Positions 11,247 to 23,429 of a stretch of 64,000 nucleotides of DNA are shown here, one piece after another. Made by a program: the position numbers and the translations under genes. The stretch comes from Myrica gale (taxonomy: Eukaryota; Streptophyta; Magnoliopsida; Fagales; Myricaceae), in contig OZ005607.1 in the NCBI GenBank assembly GCA_963930655.1, forward strand, positions 12,044,874-12,108,873. Reading direction: 5' to 3'. Below the pieces are notes generated by a model. The model saw nothing but the letters and a program-made list of their open reading frames with translations, did no database searches and was not told where the DNA came from. How positions within the stretch are numbered: the first letter of the stretch is position 1; each line of letters starts with the position of its first letter.

Positions 11247-12898
11247 AACCATGTACGCAAACTTAAAAGCTTCCTTTCTCGACTTACTCTAAGCACTATG
11301 GGACAACGGATAAAGATTGCTAAGCCAAGACTTGTTATATCAAACACCTCATCCAAGTCAGATTCTTGTGAATTCCTTCAAATCGGGGCTCGTTCACTTC
11401 TTGGGGTTCTTCAGATCGGGTACTTCTCATCAGATTGTTGTAGAAAACAAGATTAATTGGAATCCGAGCAAGTTTTTCATGGAGCAAAACACTTGAGATA
11501 TAGACCATAATATAACGACAACAAAAGCCACAGATTCACCTCAATCAACAAATAAACTTATTGGATTAAGGTTGCTAATTTCATTGATAAGTATACGTTG
11601 GGATCAAATTGAAAATTTACCTACTCTTAATTTCCCTAATCTGATATGATTAGATCTAGTATGTGTTAATTATGCGATATGATAAAAAAAATCGCGACTA
11701 GTGATTGGGAAAAAAAATATGTTGGATATTGTGAATGTTTTATGATTAAAAAATAGGTTTGAATACAAAATTGGATTTGGAGTAAGGAAATGTTTTTGGG
11801 ACAACAAAATTAAATTATTTCTAAGAGAAATTTACATTAAAGTTAACAAAACTGCAAAATCAAAATCTTGCAATTGCAGCCGTAGACTTGATCGCTAAGC
11901 ATAAACTCTTCTTGAAGAGAGTCGGTGAGTCTCACCGGTCATTCCCGCAGGAAATGGAGAAAACTAAACAGTGGTTAAGAATTTGCAAAGGTCAAAAAGT
12001 GGCTACAGGCTCTCAAATTTGGAAAACCTTAACGAGGATCTATGTTTGTCGGGCCTCTCCTACCTCACGTTCGTCAACAGAAATTACCGTCTTCAAAATT
12101 GTTCTTCATATATATATATATGAATCTCCATCGACGTAATCTACCATATGACCAGAGCCCAAGGGGCATCAAAAACTCTGCACAGAAAAGACAGCCCCAA
12201 CAGTTGTGTAAGTTTTTATGGGTACGTACGTACGTACGTCGCTTCTTTTACGGTTTACAGGAGAAAAGAACCAAGGAAAGTGAAGAAGATATCGTCCAAA
12301 GGTATTACTATAACTGCGAATATCATCGAATTACATCATTTCAAATCTGACGATTAAGGACAAAATTGTTTTCATCATTCTCTTAAAAGTAGAATGTCAT
12401 GACGAAATCAAGTAAAAGATATTTTGACTATGCCCATTTTCCTCTCTCGTCTGCGAAAACGCTCTCCCCCTTCCATCTAACCTTCACCATTTTTCAAGCT
12501 GCCCTCCCCTCTCTCTTCCTCTCCCTACTCTCTCTTTCCTTTGCGTTATCCTTTTCTTCGAGGAAGAGGAGTTCCAGATCCTTCGTTCCTTTGGCGAAAT
12601 CTTTCAGATCTTCCGCTTTCTCTCTTTCGTCTGGAGTCGGTCCGTGCTCTTCATCTGCCGTCAACAGAGTTCGGTGTGGCTTCTCTCTCCCACTGCTCTC
12701 GTTCTGTCTCCAAGCCCCTTCCTATTGTGGTTTCAACCTTGTGTTGGTGTTGTAGCCGATGATATTTGCATTCTCTCCACGGCTGCATCTTGCAACCGCT
12801 ATTACGGCAGCCCTGCCTTGGTCTTTGTTCTTGACCAAGGGTTTTTTCTTTTTTATTTTATTTTTGTTTGTGGTGGCTAAACGGTGTGGTTGCATGGT
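11247..12898. other. Intergenic DNA with a CT-rich stretch and a GTAC microsatellite
   Basis: 12222-12239 is a run of GTAC repeats. 12430-12760 is strongly pyrimidine-rich (CTCTC, TTCCTC), like the leader of a plant gene, and several frames stay open there, but none shows a recognisable domain. It may be the promoter and leader of a gene interrupted by the neighbouring MULE, or simple low-complexity DNA. Confidence 0.4.
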
Positions 12899-14085
12899 GG
12901 GTTCGGTTATGGTGTTGATGCTTAATCTATTGATGGGTGCTGATGGACGGTTGAGATTAATTTTTTCACATTCAATGGCTGCAAATAACGCCACGTCATT
13001 TAATGAATTTTGACTCGCGGTTTCACTCATTTACCACATGACCTGTTCTCCTCATAACCCATATTACACGACCCGGTTTCCAAAATTCATTAAATGACGT
13101 AGCTCCAAGCTCCAGCATCGTCCGTCTCCGCCTAGCTCCGTCACCATTGTCGCTCAACTCCATCACTCAACGTCTAAACGTACGTCCAAAGATTTCAAAC
13201 CCCAAAAGCTTTGAAATTTTGTTCATTTCTTCCATTAACCATTTTATTTTGATCGATTCGATGGGTGCTGATGGGTTTGCTTATTGATTTGGTTAGTCTT
13301 GCTTGTTTGCTTTCTAGTTACGTGCTTGCAGGCATTTACTTGGGTTTGTTTTGTTTATGGGGCTGACCAAGGCGAATTTGATGGAAAATTTGTTTTGAAG
13401 ATTTAAAGGTTGCCAATTGAGACCTATTTACAAGAAAGATAAATAAAAAATGAAAAATTAAATTGGCCTGAGCTCTCAAAGAGGTGAACATTTTTTTCCC
13501 TTGAGATCTGATTTGATGGTCTTTAGGTGGACGAGAGAACGGTGCTGGAGCACTTTGATTGGTCTGAGCTCTTAAGAGAATGCAGGCTTTGCTCGAAAAG
13601 TATGCATAATTCCCCTCGGCCCCATATTTGGCATTTTTTCCACTCGGGACCCTGCGCGCCCCCATTTCCCTTTTTCCCTAGGCCCCCGTGCGTCCCCATT
13701 TTCCCTTTTTCAACCGGCCCCCCACGCGTCCCCTTTTTCCCCCGTGCCTCGGGCCCCCGCACGACCCTTATTTCCGCTTTTTCCCCCAGTTCCCCCGACC
13801 CCTCCCCTATTTGTTCGTACACCCCCCGAAATTTTCATGTTGCTAAAGTTCCTGAACCACATCAGGGAATACAATTCTTTGAATTTTTAAGCCGAATATA
13901 TACATATTTAAACTGAATATTGGGTGAAGACATTGCTATATAATATTCTTTAAGCTGAATATTAGCTGGGGACACTGTTATATAATATTCTTAAATTTTC
14001 ATGTATGTTGCTTATTTAATGTTGTTTCTTGCAAGACTAAATTTTGGTTGTCGGTTTGATTTGTATTTAGATTATAAGGGACAAT

Positions 14086-15880
14086 ATGGCTGAAATGGAA
14101 GGGATCAATCTCAATATCACTAGACTGAGGTCTAGTAGTACTTCTAACCTAGAAGATGAGTTGGTTGTCCTTTATCTGAGCGGTTTAATTGGCATCAGGA
14201 CTTGTTTAATCCTTTTCTTTGATTCTTACGTGCAGGTGACATGGTACAAGCTGACATCGAAAAGAAAGTTGATGTTTGGAGCCTAGAGTGGAAGGACGTC
14301 GAGCATGCATATGATTGGTACAATCGGTACGCAACAATCAAAGGCTTCAACATTCGTACATTTGTATACATACCGGCTTCAAGCATAAAAAACATGGGTA
14401 TTGGACAAGCAGAGATTTTGTTTGTAATAAAGAAAGGATGAAAAAAGAAAAGGATCAACTTGTGCCGGTGAAGAGAGTGCGACGAAATACCAGATGTGGG
14501 TGTCTCGCAAGCTGTATTGTTCAGTGGCAGTCTAGTGAGAAGTATTGCAGCTTCGAATGGTGTTCACAACATAATCATGAGTTGGCAACACCTTCAAAAG
14601 TTCACATGCTCCGTTCTCAAAGACACATGAGCGAGTTGCAATGTGCGGAGGCAATAGCTTCAAATAGAGCAGGCATTCGCCCCAAATTGGCCCACGACTT
14701 GATGGCGGCGCAAGTTGGGGGTAGACAACATGTGGGCTTCAGTCATCGGGATTACAAAAATTATCTAAACAGTATAAGAATTAAGACAATGGAGGTTGAT
14801 GTAGCCGGTATTCTTGTTAATTATTTTGGTGATCAGCTGAAGATGAACACATTACTAATATCTTCTAGTCGGATCATTTCATGCAAAACTATTATGTCAT
14901 ATTCGGGGACTTCATATCATTTGACACCACATATAGGACGAACAACGAGCACATGTAATGAGGACATTTAATTTAATTGTATTATATTATTTGGTTGTGA
15001 TGTATATTTTGATAGATTAGTAGTTATTATTTTTTATAGGTTTTACATTAATAGGCCATTGGGAGCATTCCTAGTTGTGAATCATCACAGACAATCAGTC
15101 GTGTTCGGGGCATGCTTATTGTTTGGCTATTTCAAACATTTGTTGAGTGTATGAATGGGAAGGCTCTTGAATCTCTGTTCACGGATCAAGATGCAGGTAT
15201 GCTAGCTGCAATCTCATCTGCCCTACTAGACACACACCATTTTTTGTGTGCATGGCATATATCTCAGAATGTATTGAAGAATTTAGGACCGCTATTTGGC
15301 AGCATGGGCTTCAAAAGAGACTAGTCGAGGCTTCTGTTTGACCACGAGGAGATGACTTTGAAAAGTGTTAGAGTAAAATGATTGATGAGCATGAACTCCA
15401 ATGCATTGAATGGTTGCAGAAGATATATGAAAAACGCGAGAAGTGGGCGCCAAAATACGTAAGCAATGTTTTTTGTGCTGGAAAGAAGACGACACAGTTA
15501 AGTGAAAGTTTCAACGCAACATTGCGTAGGTACTTGAATACAGTTATGAATATGGATCGGTTCCTACAAAATTTTCAAGGAGCAGTCGATGAGTTGCGAT
15601 ACAATGAGTAACGAGCAACTTTTCATATGCTCGATACAATATACACTAAACCATTTGGGGATTTTTTACGTGATCATGGGCAGAAGTCTACACTCCCACT
15701 ATGTTGACTATTTTTCTGGAGCAAGCACATAAAGTTGGTTATCTTAAGTTTTATTGTCGAAGGGAAAGTGTTGGGACCAAAGATCCAGTGACTACAATGA
15801 ACTCTCAGCTAATATGGTTCTATGTTCCAAGTTGTTCCCAGAGCAAACTACTTGATCCTCTAACCCTTTTCTGAATTTTG
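14086..15880 (+). pseudogene. Decayed FAR1/MULE transposase
   Basis: A leader exon starts at 14086 (MAEMEGINLN). From 14241 the FAR1 DNA-binding region appears (HAYDWYNRYATIKGF) and continues in another frame from about 14400 (RDFVCNK, KRVRRNTRCGC, HNHELATPSKVHMLRSQRHM, NRAGIRPKLAHDLMAAQVGG). The transposase core follows: IFGDFISFDTTYRTN at about 14900, then after an apparent intron (about 14953-15039) INRPLGAFLVVNHHRQS, TFVECMNGKALESLFTDQDA (15129-15200) and LSESFNATLRRYLNTVMNMD (about 15500). Asp, Asp and Glu of the MULE catalytic triad can be placed in DTTY, TDQD and SESF. At least four frame changes or stops interrupt it, so it is not functional. It sits within inverted ends, so it is the element's own gene and not a domesticated FRS gene. 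Confidence 0.85.
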
Positions 15881-16210
15881 TCAATCCCGTATCAGCAATA
15901 GCATTGCCCAATTCCTTGGAAGCTTGGATCCAACAATCTTTTAATGTAGAAGCTGGAGTTGTTCAAGACTTGCCTCCAGCGATGTCAGCTTTTGTCAAAT
16001 ATACTGCCTCTCAACGTCATCTGTCTTGTGTTCACCATGTCTTTGTTAATTGCCTAAAAGAAACTCTCTTGCAAAACCTCTGTGGTCTTTGTTACACTCT
16101 TCAACATGAACTTCTATGTATATACTTTCTCATAATGTTGCAATTTACATTCAACAAGAACAAATTGAAATGTATCTGTTACATCATGGGCAATATATAA
16201 AAAAAATACG
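15881..16210 (+). other. Unassigned protein-like segment within the MULE
   Basis: A frame open from about 15870 to 16200 reads PNSLEAWIQQSFNVEAGVVQ then DLPPAMSAFVKYTASQRHLS and turns into low-complexity sequence. It follows the transposase tail but does not resemble the CCHC/SWIM end expected of FAR1 proteins. It may be a captured host exon, as MULEs often carry, or chance. I do not recognise the family. Confidence 0.25.
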
Positions 16211-17154
16211 CTATGACTTCCAGAATTCTACATAGATTGGCATCACCATAATCTGTGAAAAAATTATGTCTTTTAGGTCCTAACAAATGGAAAGGCAAAG
16301 TCGAATTTGTTTGCATTTGGATCTTAAATCCAGTGATTAATAAACAAGACAAGGAACAAAACCAAGAATCAACCGTACAACAATTGTAAGCATGGAAGTA
16401 ACTTGTTCAACTAACCATGCCAGAAACCAATAAAATCTAATAAAATAAAAAATAATGAACTTTGTTCATTTGTTGTTTTCTTAAACTTCCTAAATTTATT
16501 AAATTACAAACCCTAAAAACAACAATGGAGACAACGTTCATCAATAATATATGTCCTAATATTTTCAATAGAATAAATTAAATTTAACAAATCCATTGAT
16601 TTTTAACATACCTAAACAAATCTCAATCCTTGCCACTTGAGAGAGATGTGGCAGACAACAGAGGAGATGGGAGCTTGACGCGTGAAGGAGGGGAGTTGTG
16701 GTCGGCGACAAGAGGCGCGGCAGCTGCAGGCGTGGTGGGAGGGAGGGGGAGAGAGAGAGAGAGAGAGAGGAACAATTGGAATGGGCGCAAAGGCGAGAGG
16801 GTCAGAGGGGGGAAATGAGGATATTTCGGGGGGGTGTACAAACAAATGGGAGTGGGCAAAACAAAACGATTAAAAAAAAGCCAGAGTGGGAAATGGGGAA
16901 GCTTGGGGGCTCGGGTTCCTGGGGGAAAGGCCAAAGGGAGAGGGGTTGGGGCCGGGGAAACCAGGGAAAACGGAATATCGAATTGTTTGAATTTTTGGAA
17001 ACTGGGTCATGTTATATGGGTTATGAGGAAAACGGGTCATGTGGTAAACGAGTGAAACAACGGGTCAAAATTCATTAAATGACGTGGCGTTATTTGCAGT
17101 CATTGGATGTGAAAAAATTAATCTCAACCGTCCATCAGCACCATAACCGAACCC

Positions 17155-18836
17155 GGGTTACCCCACCCCCTCTGTTGCACTGCTCTTTTGTTTAATGATA
17201 TATCGCATGCTTAGAAAGAAAGTCATGGCCAACATTCTATTACCCAACTTGAAAGCATGCGTATTTCACCTTTCTCAAGCTCCCCCTTTTTTTCCTTATT
17301 CTTTCTCTAACAGATTCTCTCTCTCTAGTGATGGGCAAAACCCCAATTAACCTTTGTTACCCATTAGAGTCAAACATATACTAGGTTAGACTCAATAATG
17401 TTAACTTAAGTGGTATCTTGGAAAGCTAAATTGGGGAATGGCTGAATTCAGTCGTTGCAAATGTCAGGCTCCCAAATCAAATTATAATCATGATTTTTCT
17501 TCATTTAGATTCTCACCCCTTAAATGGCCGGTCACCACATTTCATTGGGCTTGATTTTCAGGCCGAATCCCTTGGTCCAACATAGCGCAATTTCAAGCCC
17601 AAATTCTCAATGGTCATACTGCCCAATCTAGCCCTATTCTTGAAGCCCACAAAGTAACATTCAAGCCCTAGATTCAAGTATAAAGGCCGGTCCACTCTCC
17701 ACTTCTCTTTTATTTTTCTTTGAGCAATTTAAGCTATGGCAATCCATTGACCATAAAAATCAAGATAATCTATGAAATTAATAAAGAGATGAACATAAAA
17801 TATAAGAATGGAAAAAGTATGTACCCGAATTATTATAATATAGAGTTGCAAACAAAAAACTTGAATACGTGTTCATAATCCAAGTAATTAATTTTGTAAG
17901 TCTTAATTAAACAACACGTGTTGTATTTTACTTCTATGAAAATGAGTACTAGAGGGAAAGATATGAAAATTCAAACGAACATCACATATGAATTAAATGG
18001 TACTTAAATTGAAGAAGTATTACTCTGTCTCTTAATGTAGATATGACTATTTCCGATGCCATAACGTGGAAGATAACTAATCAATAATTGTATGTTTAGT
18101 ACTAATATCATAAAGGCTGGTGATCCGCTGAAATCTTGTGAAAGAAAATGAAATCTTGTGAAAGAAAAAACAGCTTATGAGAATTGTATAATTAATATTT
18201 ATATAAGTTTCTATAATAATTAATATTTGAAACAATTTTTGAATGATTTTTGGAGGGTGCTGGGTCCCGTCGTAACTCCGGCGCCCCTGATCATGAGCTC
18301 TTGCTGCGTATTTGCCTTGCATGTTCTTCTCCTGTCCAGCAGGTCTCACCTGCCCACGGACAACCTGTCATCTACAGAATAATAGGGAGAAGATCTTCCA
18401 TATCTATACTTCTTCCTGTTGAATAATTCCTCGTAGAAATAAACAATGCTAAGAAAAAGCTACAATAATCGTACCAAACTTCAAGCATTTTATCGTTTAC
18501 AACGCAGCCCTGTAAGGCTGTAAAGGTTGCGCGCAGCCTCTGGGAAGTTACGGGGAACTTGCTAATTGCTTGCTCTTATCTCTTTGCACGTGACCAGATT
18601 CCTCGTAAATCTAGAGATATGAATGATGATTAGAAAATAGAAAGTGAAACTCAAGTTAATTAAACGTTGTAAAAAAAAAACGTGATTCACGAGAGTGCTC
18701 ATACAGTTAAGCACTTCGTTCTGTTAACTTGAATCAACACGTGGTTCACGTTCGAGAGTGGGCAGTGACAGAGAATCAAACATCCTTAACAGAGGAAATG
18801 TATTTCTTATGAAGAATTTACCGTGAATGCTTATTA
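17155..18836. other. Intergenic DNA, no gene seen
   Basis: Mixed-composition sequence. A GC-richer patch at about 18240-18360 (GGAGGGTGCTGGGTCCCGTC) stands out from AT-rich surroundings but matches nothing I recognise. Long polypurine and polypyrimidine runs are short and irregular. Confidence 0.4.
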
Positions 18837-19218
18837 GGGATGTTAGTTTTGTAAAAAAATGGTAAGATTTTTAGGATTTTGATATAATTGTGAATATTTA
18901 TGTAGATTAGAGTTTTATAGGTTTTTGTGTAAAAGTTGGTAAAAAGTTTTAAAAATATGTAACTTTTGTTAGAGTTTGTAAAAAGTTGTAGAGATAGATG
19001 ATTTGATTTAATTGTTTAATAAAAAAATATTGGAGTTAGGTGAAAATATTTGTTATAATTTTTTTAAAAAAAATTATTGTAGTTTGTCTGAAAAGTTGTT
19101 AGAGATTATATAAAAAGTATTGATGTTTGTATATGAATTTTTGAGATTTTGGATGTTAGTTTTGTAAATTTTGTTGAATCCTATTGTATTTTAGAATACT
19201 TTTACAAATGAAGATACC
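18837..19218. mobile_element. Tourist-like MITE, 382 bp
   Basis: The element runs from GGGATGTTAGTTTTG to CAAATGAAGATACC and is flanked by TTA on both sides (18834-18836 and 19219-19221), the target preference of PIF/Harbinger MITEs. It is AT-rich and non-coding. A colinear close relative lies at 37412-37804 inside MON1 intron 4. Confidence 0.75.
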
Positions 19219-19468
19219 TTATATTTATTTATTTGAAAACTACCTTTTATATCTTCATCTTTTATTTTGTGACATTCAAGCTCCTCAAAATTTGATTCCC
19301 CTCAATCTGCACCTTAATCTAAGTTACTTGTCATGGATGAAAAATTAGTCAGGGAGTGCAAATCCATGACAAGTAATGTGAGAGGCATGCCACTCATTTT
19401 CCTTCATTTTGACAGACAAATTGGACATAGTGCAAATAGCCAAAAATCAAAAGTTGAGAGATCCAATG

Positions 19469-20033
19469 TGTAACAGTCACACATTGGTTGAGAAACATAT
19501 GTAATGGCTTTATATAAGCTTAGAGGCATCTCCACTTAGTAAACTGGTTTTCTAAGGTGTGAATCTTCAAACTTATGTGGGTTTGTTACAAAAGGGGTAT
19601 GTAACAATCACACATTGGTTGGGAAACATATGTAATGACCACTTGGTAAGCCGGTTTTCTAAGGTGTGAATCTCCAAACTTATGTGGATTTGTTATAAAT
19701 GGTATCAGAGCCGGTTGTGGGCTCCTCCTGTGCTACCCCTCCGTCGTGTCTACGGAGTGGCCGGCCATGGATTCGGTAGTACAGGCACGACCCTAGTCCT
19801 AGAAATAGAAGGCACGGCCTTGGATCCAGTGGAACGAGCATGACACCAGCCCGGTGAATAGAAGCCTCATAGTGCTCGACCAACGTGAGCGTTGGTATTA
19901 AAAGGGTGGGGTATGTAATAGTCTCACATTGGCTGGGAAACATATGTAATGGCTTTATATAAGCTTGGAGGTACCTCCTTGGTAAGTCAATTTTCTAAGG
20001 TGTGAATCTCCAAGCTTATGTGGGTTTGTTACA
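19469..20033 (+). mobile_element. TRIM retrotransposon with three LTRs (fossil, looks whole)
   Basis: The element starts TGTAACAGTC and ends GTTACA, with CAATG on both sides (19464-19468, 20034-20038) as a 5-bp target-site duplication. LTR copies lie at 19469-19590, 19600-19697 and 19914-20033. After the middle LTR comes TGGTATCAGAGC (19700-19711), the primer site complementary to initiator tRNA-Met. Purine-rich tracts precede the middle (19591-19599) and last LTR (19900-19913). The internal part is only about 200 bases and non-coding. The order LTR-LTR-internal-LTR suggests unequal exchange between LTRs. It was never autonomous. LTR differences point to moderate age. The internal frame on the minus strand is not a gene. 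Confidence 0.92.
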
Positions 20034-20038
20034 CAATG

Positions 20039-22044
20039 TGAAAATATTAGATAAACAGTAAAAAAATGTCAGTACTACACCCTTAGGGAGTACAAAGTAT
20101 ATTTTTGCCTTTATTTATTTGAGATATTGCACACACAAACTATAAGTTTATCCCATTAAACCCCTAAACTAATAGAATTCATTAATCAACCACCCTTTGA
20201 TTAAATCTCAGGGTTGAAATGTTCAACAAATGGATCACCTAGCACAATTTGAATGGTTAGATCCAATCAAACCGTGGACAGTCATGACTTTAAACAATTT
20301 AATAGTTAAATGTGACCGGTTTCATAATTTAGACTTCAAAATGACATTCCAAAGACACAAAATCATTGTTTTCTTACTTTTGTATTCAGTCCTTCGTTTT
20401 ATTTCCAACAAGCTGAACATGATATCCAAGTCCTATTTATCATTAAACCTAAGGCTTGACTGACAACCATAATACTACAACTGTACAGAGGGACTTTTGT
20501 TTCATAATGAGAAAAATGAATGCTTCAAATTCGTAGTTATCTTCTCATAAAGGAGCTAAAAAGATCTGTTTACCTCGGAAAGTATTTACCTCTTAAGTCA
20601 ATCAAACCATCTACAACCACAAAGGAATTGAGAAAATAAATTACGTACTAATTATGAAATAGAAAAAGAAAACTTCGAAGAGTAATTGGCAACACAGAAG
20701 AAAACAAGGGTATAATTAACTTGATTGCCATTTCATATATTAGATCTAGAACATCGCCACAGAAAGAAACACCTTTTGATCAAGTGGAATCATGTGGATT
20801 CCAGTGAGTTCCTTGTGCTACCCATATGCATGATTTATGTCAGTGTATTTGAGTAATATTGGTGTAATTTCGTGTCAAATTAAGTTTAAATTGAGTTGTA
20901 ATTCTTTATCAAATAAATTTAGTCTAAGTGTTCAAAAGAGAAAAGAGTTTCTCAACCGTTTGCTCAAGAAAAATATTCTATAAGCAATTCATTTGCTTTA
21001 TACTCGAGAGAAGCTTTTGCAGAAAGGCTCACTTAACTGTCGCTCGACCTTGGCTGAAGCGAAAATCAACAATTTCCAAAAAATCTCATTATTTACATGT
21101 GCAATTGGAGTTTGATTTATTTTTCCACATATTATTTTGTCGATTAAATTGGTATGTATTCAGATCTAATCTCGATAGATTTGGAACGTGTTCTCAAAAA
21201 CTATCGCATAGAATTTTAATGGAAGGTAAATACCTATTCAATCTATCACTTAGGTCTAAAGCCGGAATTTTTCAATTTAGATCTATCCACTACACCTCAT
21301 GAAGGATGGTGTCTCCACACAGAAACTCAATCAACTGAATATGGGCACTTTGAACATGACGCACTTGCTTACTAAACCCTATGCTGTAGAATACTCAAAT
21401 TTACACGATTTTTTTCCCATGTGGGTTAGAGAAAAAAGAAATCACCAAGCTATTGGTACAGTTGAGAATCCCAAAAAGCTGCTCAGTGCTTCAATATAAT
21501 AGCAGAATGCATGATTAGCAGCAGTTAATGGCCTAATTTTCTTCTGATCAACTAGGACCTCATATATTTTAAAGAAAATGCTTGGCTCTGTGTGCATCCG
21601 ACAGCTAGGAGATGTGAAGGATAATGTAGACATAACACTGGGACATAAACATATGGTGGCCAGTTCAAGCATGAATAGGCAAATAATGATGCTGGGGAAG
21701 CCCCAAAGTTGAAAGTAACCACCCAGCTTTTAGTCAAGGAAGTCACATTTCCCAATTGCTACACCCCAACCCATCTTTATCCAATACCATTGAGAGTTAG
21801 CTTGCCACGACACTACACGCATCTTAATCTTGTGGCCCACAAAATAGCACATCAAGCTTTATAAAACGAAAGCGAAACCCTATAAGGCCACTCCAATCCA
21901 AACCCACTGTTCCTTTTATGGACGTAGATGATTATTCTCGCAGTTGATTATAATTTATACAAACTTTGCTGTACTTCCTTAAGGGTTCTATAATTTATGG
22001 GACAACTCCAAACAGTACTGCTACTTTACTAAGGGCTAGCTAGC
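20039..22044. other. Intergenic DNA, no gene seen
   Basis: No recognisable domain on either strand. 20110-20260 has 'cccctaaactaat' text like an arm of a foldback element. 20880-21300 contains a 124-codon open frame rich in Phe, Lys and Ser with no family resemblance, and it is probably chance. Confidence 0.4.
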
Positions 22045-22286
22045 TTAGATCTGATCATATGGAGGAGATGGTACTAGAAAGAGAGCTACAACTTTGAAAG
22101 CATGAACAAGTTCCTCCCATATTGTCTTTAACCTGTAAATTGGATTCCCACCCCCTAAGCCTCCTGGCCACTTGTTCTCACTAAAAGACAAGAATTTCTT
22201 TGCTTGGGAATTTCTGCAACTTTTGCAGATCCAATTCCTTATGCGAATTGGCTTTCTCGCCACATCCCTAGCTAATTCCCTCTCTT
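22045..22286 (-). other. Possible coding exon of unknown gene
   Basis: Minus-strand frame reading RIRNWICKSCRNSQAKKFLS, then KWPGGLGGGNPIYRLKTIWE, then LVHAFKVVALFLVPSPPYD and a stop at about 22045. The composition (Trp-rich, Gly-Gly-Leu-Gly-Gly, a hydrophobic run) looks protein-like. There is no ATG in this frame before the upstream stop near 22290; an acceptor-like AGCTAG at about 22269 could make it a terminal exon. No upstream exon was recognised. It may be a gene remnant. Confidence 0.2.
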
Positions 22287-23429
22287 ATCACACTAACAAA
22301 AAGCAGCACTGTTGCTTGCCTAAAACCGATTTTAGAATTGAGAAAGTGGAATACAGAACCATGCAAAAGAGAGAATACACAAAACCAGGATAAGTACTTC
22401 GATTCAGCTTTCACTAAAACAAACCTCCAATTGGGTTTCCTAGGTGCCCCATGTTTAAAAAATAGGAACTAAATATGTTGTCCCAATTAGGACAGACCGA
22501 ATCAAGGCGCACTGTGAACCATAACCAAAACTTTATTTGATATCAAATGGGAAAACCCGAGTAAGATAAGACCTCATCACTAGTTCTTTAATGTATTGAG
22601 AAAGTGGACAACTTTAGTACGTACTTAAACAAACACCAACTGTGATTTAGATTTATATTTTATATTTGTGAGTCGGTGACTGGTGGGTTAGTTTCTTCTG
22701 TGGCTTGGATCCATCTCCACTTGCCGAAAGAAAAACACTAACCAAGATAAAGAGCATTTTCATGTGAAAAATCCAGCTACTTTTCCCGACAAAAGTCCCT
22801 TCAAGTGGCATGGAAGATGCTTGAAATAAGTTATTGCTTTGAAATCTCAAACATCTTCTTTCCAAAATCACCACATAGGATATAGCTGGTTATAATCAAA
22901 CCATACATCATCATGTAGTTGCCATTTAACTAGTCTTTTCGGCGTATCATTATTGTAGGATGCATTATTTTAGTCATGGTTTGTTGGTTGTTATTTCAAG
23001 GGACGTGCTCATTAATTGGTGTGGCATACTCATGTGTTGAGATTTAATTTTAGTCATCTGTCTAGACCCATCTGGATGTCTAGACCCATCTGGATGGAAT
23101 CCTTTTGTGTTACAAGGAGAGGGAAGGCTCCACACGGAGAATACCCTACAATAATCTCAACTCCTTAGACGCCAATATCTGGTTCATTGAAAGGAAAAAA
23201 ATATATATAATATCCATGGACAAATCAAGCAGATAAGAAACTTTTAATTCGCATATCTCTTATACATGCTTGATTTTCAGTTGATGCTAAATTTAGGGTA
23301 CATCTTTGTATAGTTTTCCTCGAATATTTGTTTAAATAAACTAGAACTTGAAACTTGAGCCCTCCCGGGAGGAATATATGTTTCCTATTTAAATCTTAAA
23401 ATTAAAACTTTTAAATAAAAGAAAGGAAA

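Larger units (their letters stand above)
12899..17154 (+). mobile_element. MULE (Mutator-like) DNA transposon with long inverted ends
   Basis: The outer 200 bases at the left (12899-13110, starting GGGTTCGGTTATGGTG) match the reverse complement of 16980-17154. Both hold GAGATTAATTTTTTCACATC-type text, AACGCCACGTCATTTAATGAA, and CATAACCCATAT. A second inner block matches again in inverted orientation (13640-13840 against about 16815-16975; shared word GTACACCCCCCGAAAT). The left arm has an extra segment of about 25 bases near 12915-12945. Between the arms lies a decayed FAR1-like MULE transposase. No exact 9-bp target-site duplication is visible at these limits, so either the ends have decayed or the true termini lie a little further out. 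Confidence 0.85.

Noticed and set aside
12399-13013. Several overlapping frames of 73-118 codons before the MULE
   Set aside because: They arise from a CT-rich stretch and the MULE end; the same bases are open in all frames and show no family signature.
16612-17078. Frames on both strands rich in Gly/Arg/Glu or Pro/Ser
   Set aside because: They are readings of GA/CT runs and of the MULE right inverted end.
19680-19943. 87-codon minus-strand frame
   Set aside because: It lies across the TRIM internal region and LTR, which are non-coding by family.
20928-21302. 124-codon plus-strand frame
   Set aside because: No family resemblance, no promoter or splice context, and an AT-rich codon pattern like the flanks.
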